From Allomuricauda sp. (lineage in GTDB: Bacteria; Bacteroidota; Bacteroidia; Flavobacteriales; Flavobacteriaceae): a stretch of 44,007 nucleotides of DNA. Position 1 is the first letter of the stretch, and each line of letters starts with the position of its first letter. The notes under the pieces were generated by a model. It had not been told where the DNA came from. It did not search any database and saw only the letters and a list, made by a program, of their open reading frames with translations. The DNA lies in assembly GCA_017795045.1 (NCBI GenBank), contig CP051244.1:1749002-1793008 (forward strand), written 5' to 3'. Of the stretch, positions 25,317-34,650 are shown piece by piece. A program made the position numbers and the translations under genes.

Positions 25317-28100
25317 TTGACCAAGCCGTTCATAGTATCTACTCTCATTTTTTTATCCTGTTTATCCGTTTCAGCGCAAGATTTTCTCGTAAAGGGAAAA
25401 ATGGTGGATTCAACCAATGAAACTCCTTTGGAGGGGGCTACCATATATGCGGAGTCTGTTCAGGACAGTACCCTTATTTCATATACCATTACCAATGCCA
25501 ACGGAAGCTTTGCCTTGGAGGGCAAAACCTCGGTAAAAAAGGTTAGGGTGAATTTTTCCTATAATGGATTTGAGTCAAAAAGTATAGAGGTGCCTCTTAA
25601 GCCCACGGTGGATCTTGGTACGATAAAAATGGAGGAACGTTTGCAAGAACTCCAAGGAGTGGATGTAATTGCCGAACGAGTTCCCATAGCCATACGAAAG
25701 GATACTTTGGAGTTCAATGCGGATTCTTTTACTGCCCGACCCGATGCAACGGTGGAAGAATTACTGAAACAACTGCCCGGTGTGGAAGTGGATAGTGAGG
25801 GGAAGATCACGGTGAACGGAAAAGAGGTCAATCAGGTTTTGGTGAACGATCAGGTATTTTTTAGCAAAGACCCCAAGGTGGTCACTAAGAGCCTTTCCAA
25901 GGATGTGATCAGTAAAATCCAAATCACCAATACCAAGACCAAGCAACAGCGGTTTATGGGGGAAGAAGGGGATGGGGAGACCAAGACCATCAACCTCACC
26001 CTAAAAGAGAACATGAACAAGGGATATATGGGACGTCTGTCTGCGGGATATGGTACGGACGAACGTTATCAGGCCAATGGCTTGGTAAACTACTTTAACG
26101 ATACCCAAAGGGTTAGCCTATTGGGAAGTTCCAACAATGTGAACAATGCTGGATTTTCATTCGATGAAATCTATGATATGGTAGGAAGGGCAAGAGGGAA
26201 TGGGATGAGATTTGGTCAGAATGGTTCCTTTGCCGTGGGAAACACCTCTTTCGGATTTGGTCAGGGAATCGCAACTTCCTCCACCGTTGGGGCCAGTTAT
26301 GCCAATCAGGAAAAGGACCGCTACAGGACAGACGGCAACTATTTCTATTCTTACAGCGATTCTTACAACGATGAAAGAATATCAAGGGAGAATATATTGC
26401 CCACCGGTAATTTTTTCACCGATACCGAAACCAATTTTGTGGGGACCACCAATTCCAATCAGGCAACGGCCAACATGGAGTTCGATATTGACAAGACTAC
26501 CCGCATCAGTCTGGAACCTTCCCTAAGTGTAAACCGGACCAACTCAACCGATACGGAAAATACCATGTCCAGAAACGAATCTGGGGATTTGATCAACAGC
26601 AACACCTCCCTTAGAACCAGTGATGGGATGCAACGCAATTTTGCCAATAAGCTCGACATCATGAAGAAGCTGGATACTCTGGGGAGATTTGTCCGGGTCT
26701 ATTTCAACAACAATAACAGGATAAATGACACCGAATCGGTATTGAACTCGGAACGTATTATTTTTGGGGATGATCCCAGTGAGCAGATTCTAGACCAGCA
26801 GACCATGATGGAGAATGCCGAGGATTCCTATGAAATGGGAATGGTATATAGGCATCCATTGAAAAAGGACCTTTTTCTTGATTTTGAGTATCAGTATAGT
26901 GATAGCGACCAAAAAAACAAGCGGTCGGTCATGGATTTTAGCGAGATTACCGGGGATTATGTCTTTAACCCCACCTTAAGTTCGGATTTTGACTTTGGCA
27001 CCCGAAAACATGTCCCTGAAGTGGGGATTGTATCCAATGGGCAAAAGATCAGGTTCAACCTTAAGGCAAGGTATGAGGGCATTGATCTTGAGAATGAGGA
27101 CCGTATACAGTCCGTTTCATTTTCCAAGGATTATTCCAAGTTCTTGCTCAGTTCTTATTTCAACTACAATTTGGGAAACAATAAAAGAATCAGTGCCAAC
27201 TATAACACTAATGTCAATGTGCCTTCGGTGAACCAATTGCAACCTGTGCCCAATGTTAGCAATCCATTGAACATTGTGGAGGGAAATCCGGATTTGGAGC
27301 CCCAGGTCACCCATAACGTCTACCTGAATTTCAATGATTACAATTGGAAGGAGCGCACAGGAATATTTTTGTATTCCGGGATGAGTTTTGAAAAGGACAA
27401 GGTGGTTTCCAGCACCACCACCGATGCCAACTTTATACGGACCACTACCTATCAAAATATAGAAGGTAATTACCGTGGATGGGCAGGAATCAACTATTCA
27501 AAACAGATTAAAAAAGACAGTCTGTACACCCTCGGAATCACATTCAATCCCAATGCCAACTTCAGAAAGGAGGTAGGCTTTACCAACGGCAATAGATTGG
27601 AGGCAACGAACCTTAACCTGAATCCTAGGATTGGATTAAGGTTCAATTATATGGAAATGGTGGAACTGGAACCCAATTACACCTTGGGGGTAAATGCTAC
27701 CCGCTATAATTTGGACATGGTGGATGATATTGATTTTATTACCCATAGCCTATCGGTTAAAACGACCACCTTCTGGCCCGAAAATGTGGTGTGGGGCAAT
27801 GATATTGTGTACACCTACAACGGAAACTTGGGAAGTGGTTTTGATAAGGATGCCCTCTTTTGGAACATGAGCTTGGGCGTACAAATGTTCAAGAAGACGG
27901 CCACCCTTAAAGTGTTGGCGTATGACCTGCTCAACCAAAACATCAATACACGAAGGACCACAGGGCAGGATTTTGTGCAGGATTTCCAAGGAACGGCATT
28001 AAAACGCTATTTTATGGGGAGTCTTACCATCAAATTCAACTCCTTTGGAGAGGGAGGAGGTCCCAAAAGAAGGGGAGGTCCCCGTTTTATAAGACTTTAG
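25317..28100 (+). CDS. Outer-membrane beta-barrel protein with N-terminal carboxypeptidase-like domain (TonB-receptor type)
   Basis: The 927-residue protein has a signal peptide ending VSAQ near residue 21, a carboxypeptidase-regulatory-like Ig domain (about 22-100; KGKMVDSTNETPLEGATIY), a plug-like domain (about 105-225; EELLKQLPGVEVDSEGKITV), then a long Tyr/Asn-rich barrel of the OMP_b-brl_3 type. The start is a TTG at 25317: no in-frame ATG lies upstream and the first internal ATG (residue 29) would delete the signal peptide. The C-terminus (RGGPRFIRL) has an unusual Gly/Arg tail. No SusD partner is adjacent, so the substrate is unknown. Confidence 0.9.
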   Translation: MTKPFIVSTLIFLSCLSVSAQDFLVKGKMVDSTNETPLEGATIYAESVQDSTLISYTITNANGSFALEGKTSVKKVRVNFSYNGFESKSIEVPLKPTVDLGTIKMEERLQELQGVDVIAERVPIAIRKDTLEFNADSFTARPDATVEELLKQLPGVEVDSEGKITVNGKEVNQVLVNDQVFFSKDPKVVTKSLSKDVISKIQITNTKTKQQRFMGEEGDGETKTINLTLKENMNKGYMGRLSAGYGTDERYQANGLVNYFNDTQRVSLLGSSNNVNNAGFSFDEIYDMVGRARGNGMRFGQNGSFAVGNTSFGFGQGIATSSTVGASYANQEKDRYRTDGNYFYSYSDSYNDERISRENILPTGNFFTDTETNFVGTTNSNQATANMEFDIDKTTRISLEPSLSVNRTNSTDTENTMSRNESGDLINSNTSLRTSDGMQRNFANKLDIMKKLDTLGRFVRVYFNNNNRINDTESVLNSERIIFGDDPSEQILDQQTMMENAEDSYEMGMVYRHPLKKDLFLDFEYQYSDSDQKNKRSVMDFSEITGDYVFNPTLSSDFDFGTRKHVPEVGIVSNGQKIRFNLKARYEGIDLENEDRIQSVSFSKDYSKFLLSSYFNYNLGNNKRISANYNTNVNVPSVNQLQPVPNVSNPLNIVEGNPDLEPQVTHNVYLNFNDYNWKERTGIFLYSGMSFEKDKVVSSTTTDANFIRTTTYQNIEGNYRGWAGINYSKQIKKDSLYTLGITFNPNANFRKEVGFTNGNRLEATNLNLNPRIGLRFNYMEMVELEPNYTLGVNATRYNLDMVDDIDFITHSLSVKTTTFWPENVVWGNDIVYTYNGNLGSGFDKDALFWNMSLGVQMFKKTATLKVLAYDLLNQNINTRRTTGQDFVQDFQGTALKRYFMGSLTIKFNSFGEGGGPKRRGGPRFIRL

Positions 28101-28114
28101 TGGGTTGAATTGGT

Positions 28115-28906
28115 TTACCATCCGCCGGAAGCACCGCCTCCGCCGAAGCCGCCACCACCGAAGCCGCCACCAAAACCGCCTCCACTGAATCCACCGCCGC
28201 CTCCAAAGCCCCCGGAGGAACCAGAACTTCGGCCCATGTTGCTGAGGATGATCATATCCCAAATGTCGAGACCACTGCCACGGCGGCCACCGCCTCTACC
28301 GTTATTGTTGTTCTTGCGACTCCAAAGAATGATCATGATAATGATGAAAATGATAAAAGGGAACAGGGCCTTAAAAGGAAACCCAGGGTTGTTTCCAAAG
28401 GTGCGATCTTCCGTAAACTCTCCGTTGAGGACCTGAAAAATGGCATCGGTCCCTTTGTCCAGACCACTGTAATAGTCCCCTCGCTTAAATTCGGGAATGA
28501 TTATGGACTCAATGATGCGTTTCGACATAAGATCGGTCAAAGAGCCTTCTACGCCATATCCGGTATTAATGGCAATCCTACGGTCATCCTTGGCCAAGAG
28601 CACCAACACGCCATTGTCCTTATCGGCTTGTCCAATACCCCATTTCTGCCCCCATTGGGCTCCCAAATAGGTAATGTCCTCTCCTTCGGTGGAACTAATA
28701 ATGGCAATGACAATTTGTGTGGAGGTGCTGTCCGAGTATCGAATGAGCTTTTGCTCCAAAGCTTGGTTTTGAGACGCAGAGAGTAGATTTACATAATCAT
28801 AGACGCTGGTCTGCTTCTGCGGTTTTTCGGGTATGGTGAATTGACCCCATGACAGGGTAAAACTTAAAAAAGCAAGTATAAGAAGGCTACCCTTTGGATA
28901 TGGCAT
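28115..28906 (-). CDS. TPM domain protein with Gly-rich tail (YgcG-like)
   Basis: The 263-residue protein has a signal peptide (1-21), a TPM domain (about 30-165; STQIVIAIISSTEGEDITYLG and DNGVLVLLAKDDRRIAI), one membrane span (about 182-200) and a tail made almost wholly of Gly, Ser and Phe. This architecture is that of YgcG-type membrane-anchored proteins. TPM domains have been linked to phosphatase activity and photosystem repair in plants; the bacterial role is unclear. It overlaps the upstream TPM gene by 20 bp and ends a five-gene operon. It is convergent with the barrel gene, 14 bp apart. Confidence 0.9.
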   Translation of the reverse strand: MPYPKGSLLILAFLSFTLSWGQFTIPEKPQKQTSVYDYVNLLSASQNQALEQKLIRYSDSTSTQIVIAIISSTEGEDITYLGAQWGQKWGIGQADKDNGVLVLLAKDDRRIAINTGYGVEGSLTDLMSKRIIESIIIPEFKRGDYYSGLDKGTDAIFQVLNGEFTEDRTFGNNPGFPFKALFPFIIFIIIMIILWSRKNNNNGRGGGRRGSGLDIWDMIILSNMGRSSGSSGGFGGGGGFSGGGFGGGFGGGGFGGGGASGGW

Positions 28907-29324
28907 CGCTCAATTCGTTCGTGTCGTTATGGTCCCATGGAAAATGGGCCTCCAATTCCTTTCCAGCCATTAATACACCCTCAATAATTCCTTGCTTGAA
29001 GTTTCCGTTTTTAAAGTGGGAGGCCATGGCATCCTTGGTGCTGTCCCAAAATCCTTTCGGTACGGCGCGGTCAATGCCTTTATCGCCATAGATCACAAAC
29101 TTCTTGTCATCCACGGCCACATAGATGAGTACGCCGTTGCCATCCTTGGTATTATCCATTTTAAGGAAATGAAACAGTTGTTGGGCCCTGCTGAAATGAT
29201 CTATTTTGGAAGTGGCCTCAATATGCACACGGACTTCACCAGAGGTGTTTTTCTCGGCCACAACAATGGCATCGATAATCTCTTGCTCCTCCTCTGCCGT
29301 TAAAAATTCCTCTACATGCGACAT
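28887..29324 (-). CDS. TPM domain protein, soluble
   Basis: The 145-residue protein is a single TPM domain without signal peptide or clear membrane span: the segment TSGEVRVHIEA near 30-40 and GVLIYVAVDDKKFVIYGDKGID near 65-85 align with the paralogue that follows it. It starts 2 bp after the lemA stop and overlaps the next TPM gene by 20 bp, so the LemA-TPM-TPM trio is a translational unit, a pairing widely conserved in Bacteroidota. Presumably acts with LemA at the envelope, but this is inference. Confidence 0.88.
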   Translation of the reverse strand: MSHVEEFLTAEEEQEIIDAIVVAEKNTSGEVRVHIEATSKIDHFSRAQQLFHFLKMDNTKDGNGVLIYVAVDDKKFVIYGDKGIDRAVPKGFWDSTKDAMASHFKNGNFKQGIIEGVLMAGKELEAHFPWDHNDTNELSDAISKG

Positions 29325-29326
29325 GT

Positions 29327-29926
29327 CTATTCAAAATCGAAGTTGACATCCGGGGCATTTTCAGCTCCTGGATTGGAAGCGAACAAGGCCATTTCGTCAA
29401 AATTGGCCAAACTGGCAATAATATTTGTGGGAATCTGCTTGATTTTGATATTGTATTCCCCGGCCAGATCATTGAATCGGTTCCGCTCCACATTGATTCG
29501 GTTCTCTGTACCCTCAAGTTGGGACTGCAACTCCAAAAAGTTTTGGTTGGCCTTGAGTTCTGGATAACGCTCCACGGTCACCAAAAGTCGGGACAAAGCA
29601 GAGGAAAGACCAGTTTGGGCCTGTTGGAATTCGGCCAATTGCGCTGCGGTCAAATTATTGGCATCTATGGTGGTCGATGTGGCCTTGGCCCTGGCCTCGA
29701 TTACCTCGGTAAGGGTCTCGCGTTCAAAGTCGGCAGCACCTTGCACCGTTTTTACCAAGTTTCCAATAAGGTCGCTTCTCCGTTGATAGGAACTTTCCAC
29801 ATTGGCCCATTGCTTTGTGGCCTGTCCTTTCATATCGACCAACATATTATTGGTGCGGATATACCAGCCTCCTATGATTACCCCCAATACAATTAGGATG
29901 ATAATGGCGATGATACCTTTTTTCAT
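29327..29926 (-). CDS. lemA: LemA family protein
   Basis: The 199-residue protein has one N-terminal membrane span (about 4-22), then the LemA coiled-helix domain: NNMLVDMKGQATKQWANVE, RRSDLIGNLVKTVQG, ERYPELKANQNFLELQSQLEG and the RNRFND segment are all family hallmarks. The bulk should be outside the cytoplasmic membrane. Function is unknown; LemA is repeatedly encoded beside TPM proteins, as here. It lies 17 bp after the MerR-type regulator gene. Confidence 0.94.
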   Translation of the reverse strand: MKKGIIAIIILIVLGVIIGGWYIRTNNMLVDMKGQATKQWANVESSYQRRSDLIGNLVKTVQGAADFERETLTEVIEARAKATSTTIDANNLTAAQLAEFQQAQTGLSSALSRLLVTVERYPELKANQNFLELQSQLEGTENRINVERNRFNDLAGEYNIKIKQIPTNIIASLANFDEMALFASNPGAENAPDVNFDFE

Positions 29927-29943
29927 TTTCTGTGGTTTAGTGT

Positions 29944-30273
29944 TTATAGTTGTTCTTTGATCTTAATAAGCTCGGCCTTGACCTTTTGCAGTTTTTGGAT
30001 GACCTCAAAGGTGGAAAGGGTCTTTTGCTTCTCTTCCTTCAAATGTGTTTTGGCGCCTTCCAGGGTAAAACCACGTTCCTTGACCAAATGATAGATCAGT
30101 TGCAGGTTATGGATGTCCTGTGGAGTGAACTTACGGTTGCCCTTGGCATTTTTCTTGGGCTGTAGCACATCAAATTCCTTTTCCCAAAACCGGATCAGGG
30201 AGGTGTTCACCCCAAAGGCCTTGGCCACTTCGCCAATGCCATAGTACCGTTTTTCGGGAAGATCTACGTGCAT
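29944..30273 (-). CDS. MerR-family transcriptional regulator
   Basis: The 109-residue protein contains a MerR winged helix (about 8-77): YYGIGEVAKAFGVNTSLIRFW for the helix-turn-helix and KGNRKFTPQDI for the wing, followed by a short dimerisation helix. There is no C-terminal effector domain or metal-binding Cys, so the signal is unknown. Its ATG overlaps the stop of the upstream M23 peptidase gene by one base (TAATG), indicating coupled translation. Regulation of its own operon is plausible but not shown. Confidence 0.92.
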   Translation of the reverse strand: MHVDLPEKRYYGIGEVAKAFGVNTSLIRFWEKEFDVLQPKKNAKGNRKFTPQDIHNLQLIYHLVKERGFTLEGAKTHLKEEKQKTLSTFEVIQKLQKVKAELIKIKEQL

Positions 30274-31250
30274 TAATCCAGGGATTGGTTCTCTTGGTTG
30301 GCAAACTTGAGCATATTTTCAAACTCTTCCGCCGTTAAACTTCCATAGTAGAAGTTTATGGGGTTGATGCGTTCACCGTCCTTAAAGACTTCGTAGTGCA
30401 GGTGAGGGGCCTCTGAGCGTCCTGTGTTTCCCACAAAACCGATAAGGTCACCTCGTTTTACCTTTTGACCTACGGTTACATTGTACTTGCTCAAGTGCGC
30501 ATATAGGGACACGTAACCATATCCGTGGTCTATTCGGATATGTTTTCCATATCCGGAAGACCTATTGTCCGAGCGGGTAACTTTTCCATCACCTGACGCA
30601 TAGATCGGGGTGCCGCGCGGTGCAGTGAAATCCATCCCCCAGTGCATTTTTCTGGCTTTGGTAAAGGGATCCGAACGCCACCCATAACCAGAGGCCATTC
30701 GGGTGAGGTCTTTATTGCTCACGGGCTGGATGGCCGGGATGGCCGCCAGTAATTTTTCCTTTTCCTCGGCCAGTTTGGCAATTTCATCCAACGACTTGGA
30801 TTGGATCACCATTTGTTTCTGGATGATGTCCAAGCGCTTTGTGGCGTTGGTAATGATCTCGGAGTTGTTGAAACCTTCCAGGGACTTGTACCGGTTGATT
30901 CCCCCGAAACCAGCTCTACGCTGTTCTTCAGGTATGGGATTTGCCTCAAAATAAAGGCGGTAGATATTGTTGTCGCGATCTTCAATATTGGCCAATACCT
31001 GCTCCATCTGCTCCATCTTCTTGTCCAATATCTCAAATTGAAGCTCGTAGTTCCGTACTTCGCGCTCCAAAGAAAGTTCTTTGGGAGTATTCACCCATCG
31101 GGTGTTCAACAGAATGATAAGGCCAAGAAAGCCGAACAAAGCGGAACCCAATAAAAATAGGAAGAGATTCCTGTATTTCTTGGATTTCTTCGGTTCGATC
31201 TTTCTATAGGAAAGCGTATCCGGGTCGTAATAGTACTTAACTTTAGACAT
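30273..31250 (-). CDS. Membrane-anchored M23 peptidase
   Basis: The 325-residue protein has a short basic cytoplasmic N-terminus, a membrane span (about 27-48), a coiled-coil stretch (about 55-160) and a C-terminal lysostaphin-type M23 domain. Zinc ligands are visible as H203-xxx-D207 (HWGMD) and H283-L-H285 (HLHYEV), so the enzyme should be active rather than a degenerate EnvC-like activator. It would cut peptidoglycan cross-links in the periplasm. It heads the operon with merR, lemA and two TPM genes. Confidence 0.95.
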   Translation of the reverse strand: MSKVKYYYDPDTLSYRKIEPKKSKKYRNLFLFLLGSALFGFLGLIILLNTRWVNTPKELSLEREVRNYELQFEILDKKMEQMEQVLANIEDRDNNIYRLYFEANPIPEEQRRAGFGGINRYKSLEGFNNSEIITNATKRLDIIQKQMVIQSKSLDEIAKLAEEKEKLLAAIPAIQPVSNKDLTRMASGYGWRSDPFTKARKMHWGMDFTAPRGTPIYASGDGKVTRSDNRSSGYGKHIRIDHGYGYVSLYAHLSKYNVTVGQKVKRGDLIGFVGNTGRSEAPHLHYEVFKDGERINPINFYYGSLTAEEFENMLKFANQENQSLD

Positions 31251-31296
31251 GAATGGATTTTATCCTATTTTTGCTCACTCTTTTTATCAAAACAAG

Positions 31297-31304
31297 CAAA
31301 TATA
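31297..31304 (-). promoter_or_regulatory. Promoter -7 element for the M23-merR-lemA-TPM operon
   Basis: On the minus strand TATATTTG matches the TAnnTTTG consensus exactly, 46 bp before the M23 start codon. No clear -33 TTG is seen at the expected distance. Confidence 0.45.
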
Positions 31305-31354
31305 AAAATTGTTTTGCTTAAAGTGTTAAATTTAAGAAAACCCTAGCAATCGCA

Positions 31355-33979
31355 ATGACATCCCAAGAAGTTAGAAACCAGTTTTTAAACTTTTTCAAAG
31401 AGAAAAACCACAAAATAGTGCCTTCCGCGCCCATGGTGATGAAGAACGACCCCACATTGATGTTCACCAATGCGGGCATGAACCAGTTTAAAGAGTTTTT
31501 CTTGGGAAATACCGTTCCAAAGTCTAAACGGGTCACGGACACCCAAAAATGTCTTCGGGTAAGCGGTAAGCACAACGATTTGGAGGAAGTGGGCAAGGAT
31601 ACCTACCACCATACCATGTTTGAGATGTTGGGTAACTGGAGTTTTGGGGATTATTTCAAGAAAGAAGCCATTCAATGGGCCTGGGAATTACTGACCGAAG
31701 TATACAAAATTGACAAAGATAGCTTGTACGTGTCCGTTTTTGAAGGTAGTAAGGATGCCGATCAACTGGAAATGGACAAGGAAGCCTATGACCTATGGAA
31801 GGCCATAGTGCCCGAGGACCGCATCATCATGGGGAACAAAAAGGACAATTTCTGGGAAATGGGAGATCAAGGTCCCTGTGGTCCCTGTTCCGAAATCCAT
31901 GTGGACCTTCGTTCCAAGGAAGAAAAAGCAAAAGTTCCCGGTGCATCGCTGGTCAACCAAGATGATCCGCTTGTGGTTGAAATCTGGAACTTGGTATTCA
32001 TACAGTACAACCGAAAGGCCAATGGTGATTTGGAGGACCTCCCCGAAAAGCATATTGATACCGGAATGGGCTTTGAGCGCCTGTGTATGGTATTGCAAGG
32101 AGTGAAGTCCAATTACGATACCGATGTATTTACCCCCCTCATTCGTGAAATCGATACCATTACCGGGCAAAAATATGGGAAGAACGAAGAGACGGATATA
32201 GCCATTAGGGTAGTGGCGGATCATATCCGAGCAGTGGCCTTTGCCATTGCCGATGGGCAGTTGCCAAGCAATACCGGAGCGGGCTATGTTATCCGAAGGA
32301 TACTCCGCAGGGCCATCCGTTATGGCTTTACATTCTTGGGGACCAAGCAACCTTTTATCTACCGGTTGGTAAATGTTTTGGTGGAAAGTATGGGAAAAGC
32401 CTTTCCCGAACTACCCAAACACCGCCAATTGATCGCGAATGTGATCAAGGAGGAAGAAAATTCCTTTTTGGGCACCTTGGAGCAAGGATTGGTGCTGTTG
32501 GATTCGGTCATCAAATCCTCAAAGGACAAAACGGTTTCTGGGGAAAAGGCTTTCGAATTGTACGATACCTTCGGATTTCCCATCGACCTTACTTCCCTGA
32601 TTTTGGAGGAGAAAGGTTACCAATTGGATGTGGAAGGATTTGAAAAGGCCTTGAAAGCCCAAAAAGACCGTTCCCGTGCGGCATCAGAGGTTTCCAAGGA
32701 CGATTGGACGGTGCTGATGCAGGATTCCGAACAGGAATTTATTGGTTATGATAGTCTTGAAGCAACGGTAAAGTTGGTCAAATACAGAAAGGTGACCAGT
32801 AAAAAGGAAGGCGATCAATATCAACTCGTGTTCAACCTTACCCCGTTCTATGCCGAAGGAGGCGGGCAGGTGGGCGACAAAGGATATTTGGAAGCGTCCA
32901 ATGGAGATGTGACCTATATTGTGGACACCAAACGGGAGAACAACGAAATTGTCCATTTTGCCGATGGCCTTCCCAAAGACGTTTCGGGAAGTTTTAAGGC
33001 CATGGTCGATAAAAAACAACGCTGGCGTACCGCGAGCAATCATACCGCAACGCATTTGTTGCACCAAGCCCTTCGCGAGGTTTTGGGAGATCATGTGGAA
33101 CAAAAAGGATCTGCGGTCCACTCCAAATACCTTCGTTTCGACTTTTCCCACTTCTCAAAACTGACAGTCAAGGAACTACGCGAAGTGGAAAACTTTGTCA
33201 ATGCCCGTATTGAAGGCCAATTACCCTTCGAGGAAAATAGGAATATACCCATAAAGGAGGCCATGGAACAAGGGGCCATGGCACTTTTTGGTGAAAAATA
33301 TGGAGATACCGTCCGTACAGTCCGTTTTGGACAATCCATAGAGTTGTGTGGTGGGACCCACGTGAAAAATACAGGAGATATCTGGCATTTCAAGATTGTT
33401 TCTGAGGGAGCCGTTGCGGCAGGAATTCGTAGGATAGAGGCCATTACCTCTGATGCGGCCAAGGATTTCTACTTCCAGAACAATCGAATGCTGTATGAAA
33501 TCAAAGATCTGTTGAGCAATGCCCAAGACCCTGTAAAGGCGGTTGCCGGGTTACAGGAAGAAAATACAACCCTTAAAAAGCAAGTGGAACAGCTGCTGAA
33601 AGACAAGGCCAAAGGACTCAAAAATGAATTGATTTCCGAATTGAAGGATATCAATGGTGTTCAGTTTTTGGCTAAAAAGGTGGACTTGGATGCAGCTGGC
33701 ATCAAAGACCTTTCCTTTGAGATAGGGGGACAGGTTTCGGATGTTTTCCTATTGCTCGCTGCTGAAAATGATGGAAAAGCGTTGCTTTCGTGTTACATTT
33801 CCAAGGATTTGGCGTCCAACAAAGGACTGAATGCCGGGAGCATAGTACGCGAACTGGGCAAACATATCCAAGGAGGTGGGGGCGGACAGCCGTTTTTTGC
33901 CACTGCTGGGGGTAAAAATCCCGAAGGCATTCCGGTCGCTTTGGCAAATGCCGAAGAGATGATCAGGACAACAACGTAA
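31355..33979 (+). CDS. alaS: Alanyl-tRNA synthetase
   Basis: AlaRS charges tRNA-Ala and removes mis-acylated Ser/Gly. The 874-residue protein begins with the class II catalytic domain ([34 protein letters not shown]), followed by the editing domain with zinc-binding [12 protein letters not shown] near 561-572 and CGGTHV near 664-669, and a C-terminal C-Ala domain with the Gly-rich [14 protein letters not shown] near the end. All motifs are intact and length is standard. Transcribed divergently from the M23 operon; followed by three small genes on the same strand at 2, 12 and 0 bp spacing, so they probably share its transcript. Confidence 0.98.
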   Translation: MTSQEVRNQFLNFFKEKNHKIVPSAPMVMKNDPTLMFTNAGMNQFKEFFLGNTVPKSKRVTDTQKCLRVSGKHNDLEEVGKDTYHHTMFEMLGNWSFGDYFKKEAIQWAWELLTEVYKIDKDSLYVSVFEGSKDADQLEMDKEAYDLWKAIVPEDRIIMGNKKDNFWEMGDQGPCGPCSEIHVDLRSKEEKAKVPGASLVNQDDPLVVEIWNLVFIQYNRKANGDLEDLPEKHIDTGMGFERLCMVLQGVKSNYDTDVFTPLIREIDTITGQKYGKNEETDIAIRVVADHIRAVAFAIADGQLPSNTGAGYVIRRILRRAIRYGFTFLGTKQPFIYRLVNVLVESMGKAFPELPKHRQLIANVIKEEENSFLGTLEQGLVLLDSVIKSSKDKTVSGEKAFELYDTFGFPIDLTSLILEEKGYQLDVEGFEKALKAQKDRSRAASEVSKDDWTVLMQDSEQEFIGYDSLEATVKLVKYRKVTSKKEGDQYQLVFNLTPFYAEGGGQVGDKGYLEASNGDVTYIVDTKRENNEIVHFADGLPKDVSGSFKAMVDKKQRWRTASNHTATHLLHQALREVLGDHVEQKGSAVHSKYLRFDFSHFSKLTVKELREVENFVNARIEGQLPFEENRNIPIKEAMEQGAMALFGEKYGDTVRTVRFGQSIELCGGTHVKNTGDIWHFKIVSEGAVAAGIRRIEAITSDAAKDFYFQNNRMLYEIKDLLSNAQDPVKAVAGLQEENTTLKKQVEQLLKDKAKGLKNELISELKDINGVQFLAKKVDLDAAGIKDLSFEIGGQVSDVFLLLAAENDGKALLSCYISKDLASNKGLNAGSIVRELGKHIQGGGGGQPFFATAGGKNPEGIPVALANAEEMIRTTT

Positions 33980-33981
33980 GC

Positions 33982-34638
33982 ATGGGCTTCTTCAACATAA
34001 AAAGTATCAATTGGAAATACATCTTCGGAGAGATTTTCCTGTTGTTCGTGGGTATCAATCTGGCCATTTGGTTCAACAATTGGAACACGTCCAAGAGCAT
34101 GGAAAAGGACAAGGTGGTGGCCTTGGAAAAGATTGAAGGGGAGATCAAGGCCAATTTGGACCAATTGGTGAAAGACCATGTGGTGAACCAAAAAATACCT
34201 TCTTTCTTTTCTGATTTTGATGCCCTTGAAGGTGAAGATGGAAACTTTATAGCTTCGCCGGAAACCATGGGGAGGCTTCAAAAAAAATATGCTGGGTATA
34301 TTCGGGAAGTGGACTCTACCGAATTGGGTGATGGCCAGTATGCCTATCGAATCGATTCTTACATCAATCTGGAAATCACCGATTTGAGCAGTATTGCGTG
34401 GGAAATCTCAAAATCCACAGGGATATTCCATGAGTTTGGCTATGATTGCCTATATGACCTGCAATCTTTGTACAATACCCAAGATTTGGTGAAAAACGAG
34501 CTGAACAAGGCCACGGAAGCCTTGCGAAATACATCCATGAAGGATTTGGTGCGGACTCTAGGCATTTTAAATCAACTGGAAGAACAGTTGGAAAAGCAAT
34601 ATAGGGACATGCTCAAGAATATCAAGGACTGCAGATAA
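33982..34638 (+). CDS. DUF6090 family single-span membrane protein
   Basis: The 218-residue protein has one N-terminal membrane span with the sequence YIFGEIFLLFVGINLAIWF followed by NNWN (residues about 13-35), the signature of DUF6090 proteins, which are numerous in Flavobacteriia. The rest is a soluble, largely helical domain without catalytic motifs. It starts 2 bp after alaS. Function unknown. Confidence 0.82.
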   Translation: MGFFNIKSINWKYIFGEIFLLFVGINLAIWFNNWNTSKSMEKDKVVALEKIEGEIKANLDQLVKDHVVNQKIPSFFSDFDALEGEDGNFIASPETMGRLQKKYAGYIREVDSTELGDGQYAYRIDSYINLEITDLSSIAWEISKSTGIFHEFGYDCLYDLQSLYNTQDLVKNELNKATEALRNTSMKDLVRTLGILNQLEEQLEKQYRDMLKNIKDCR

Positions 34639-34650
34639 AACCCTTTTTCC

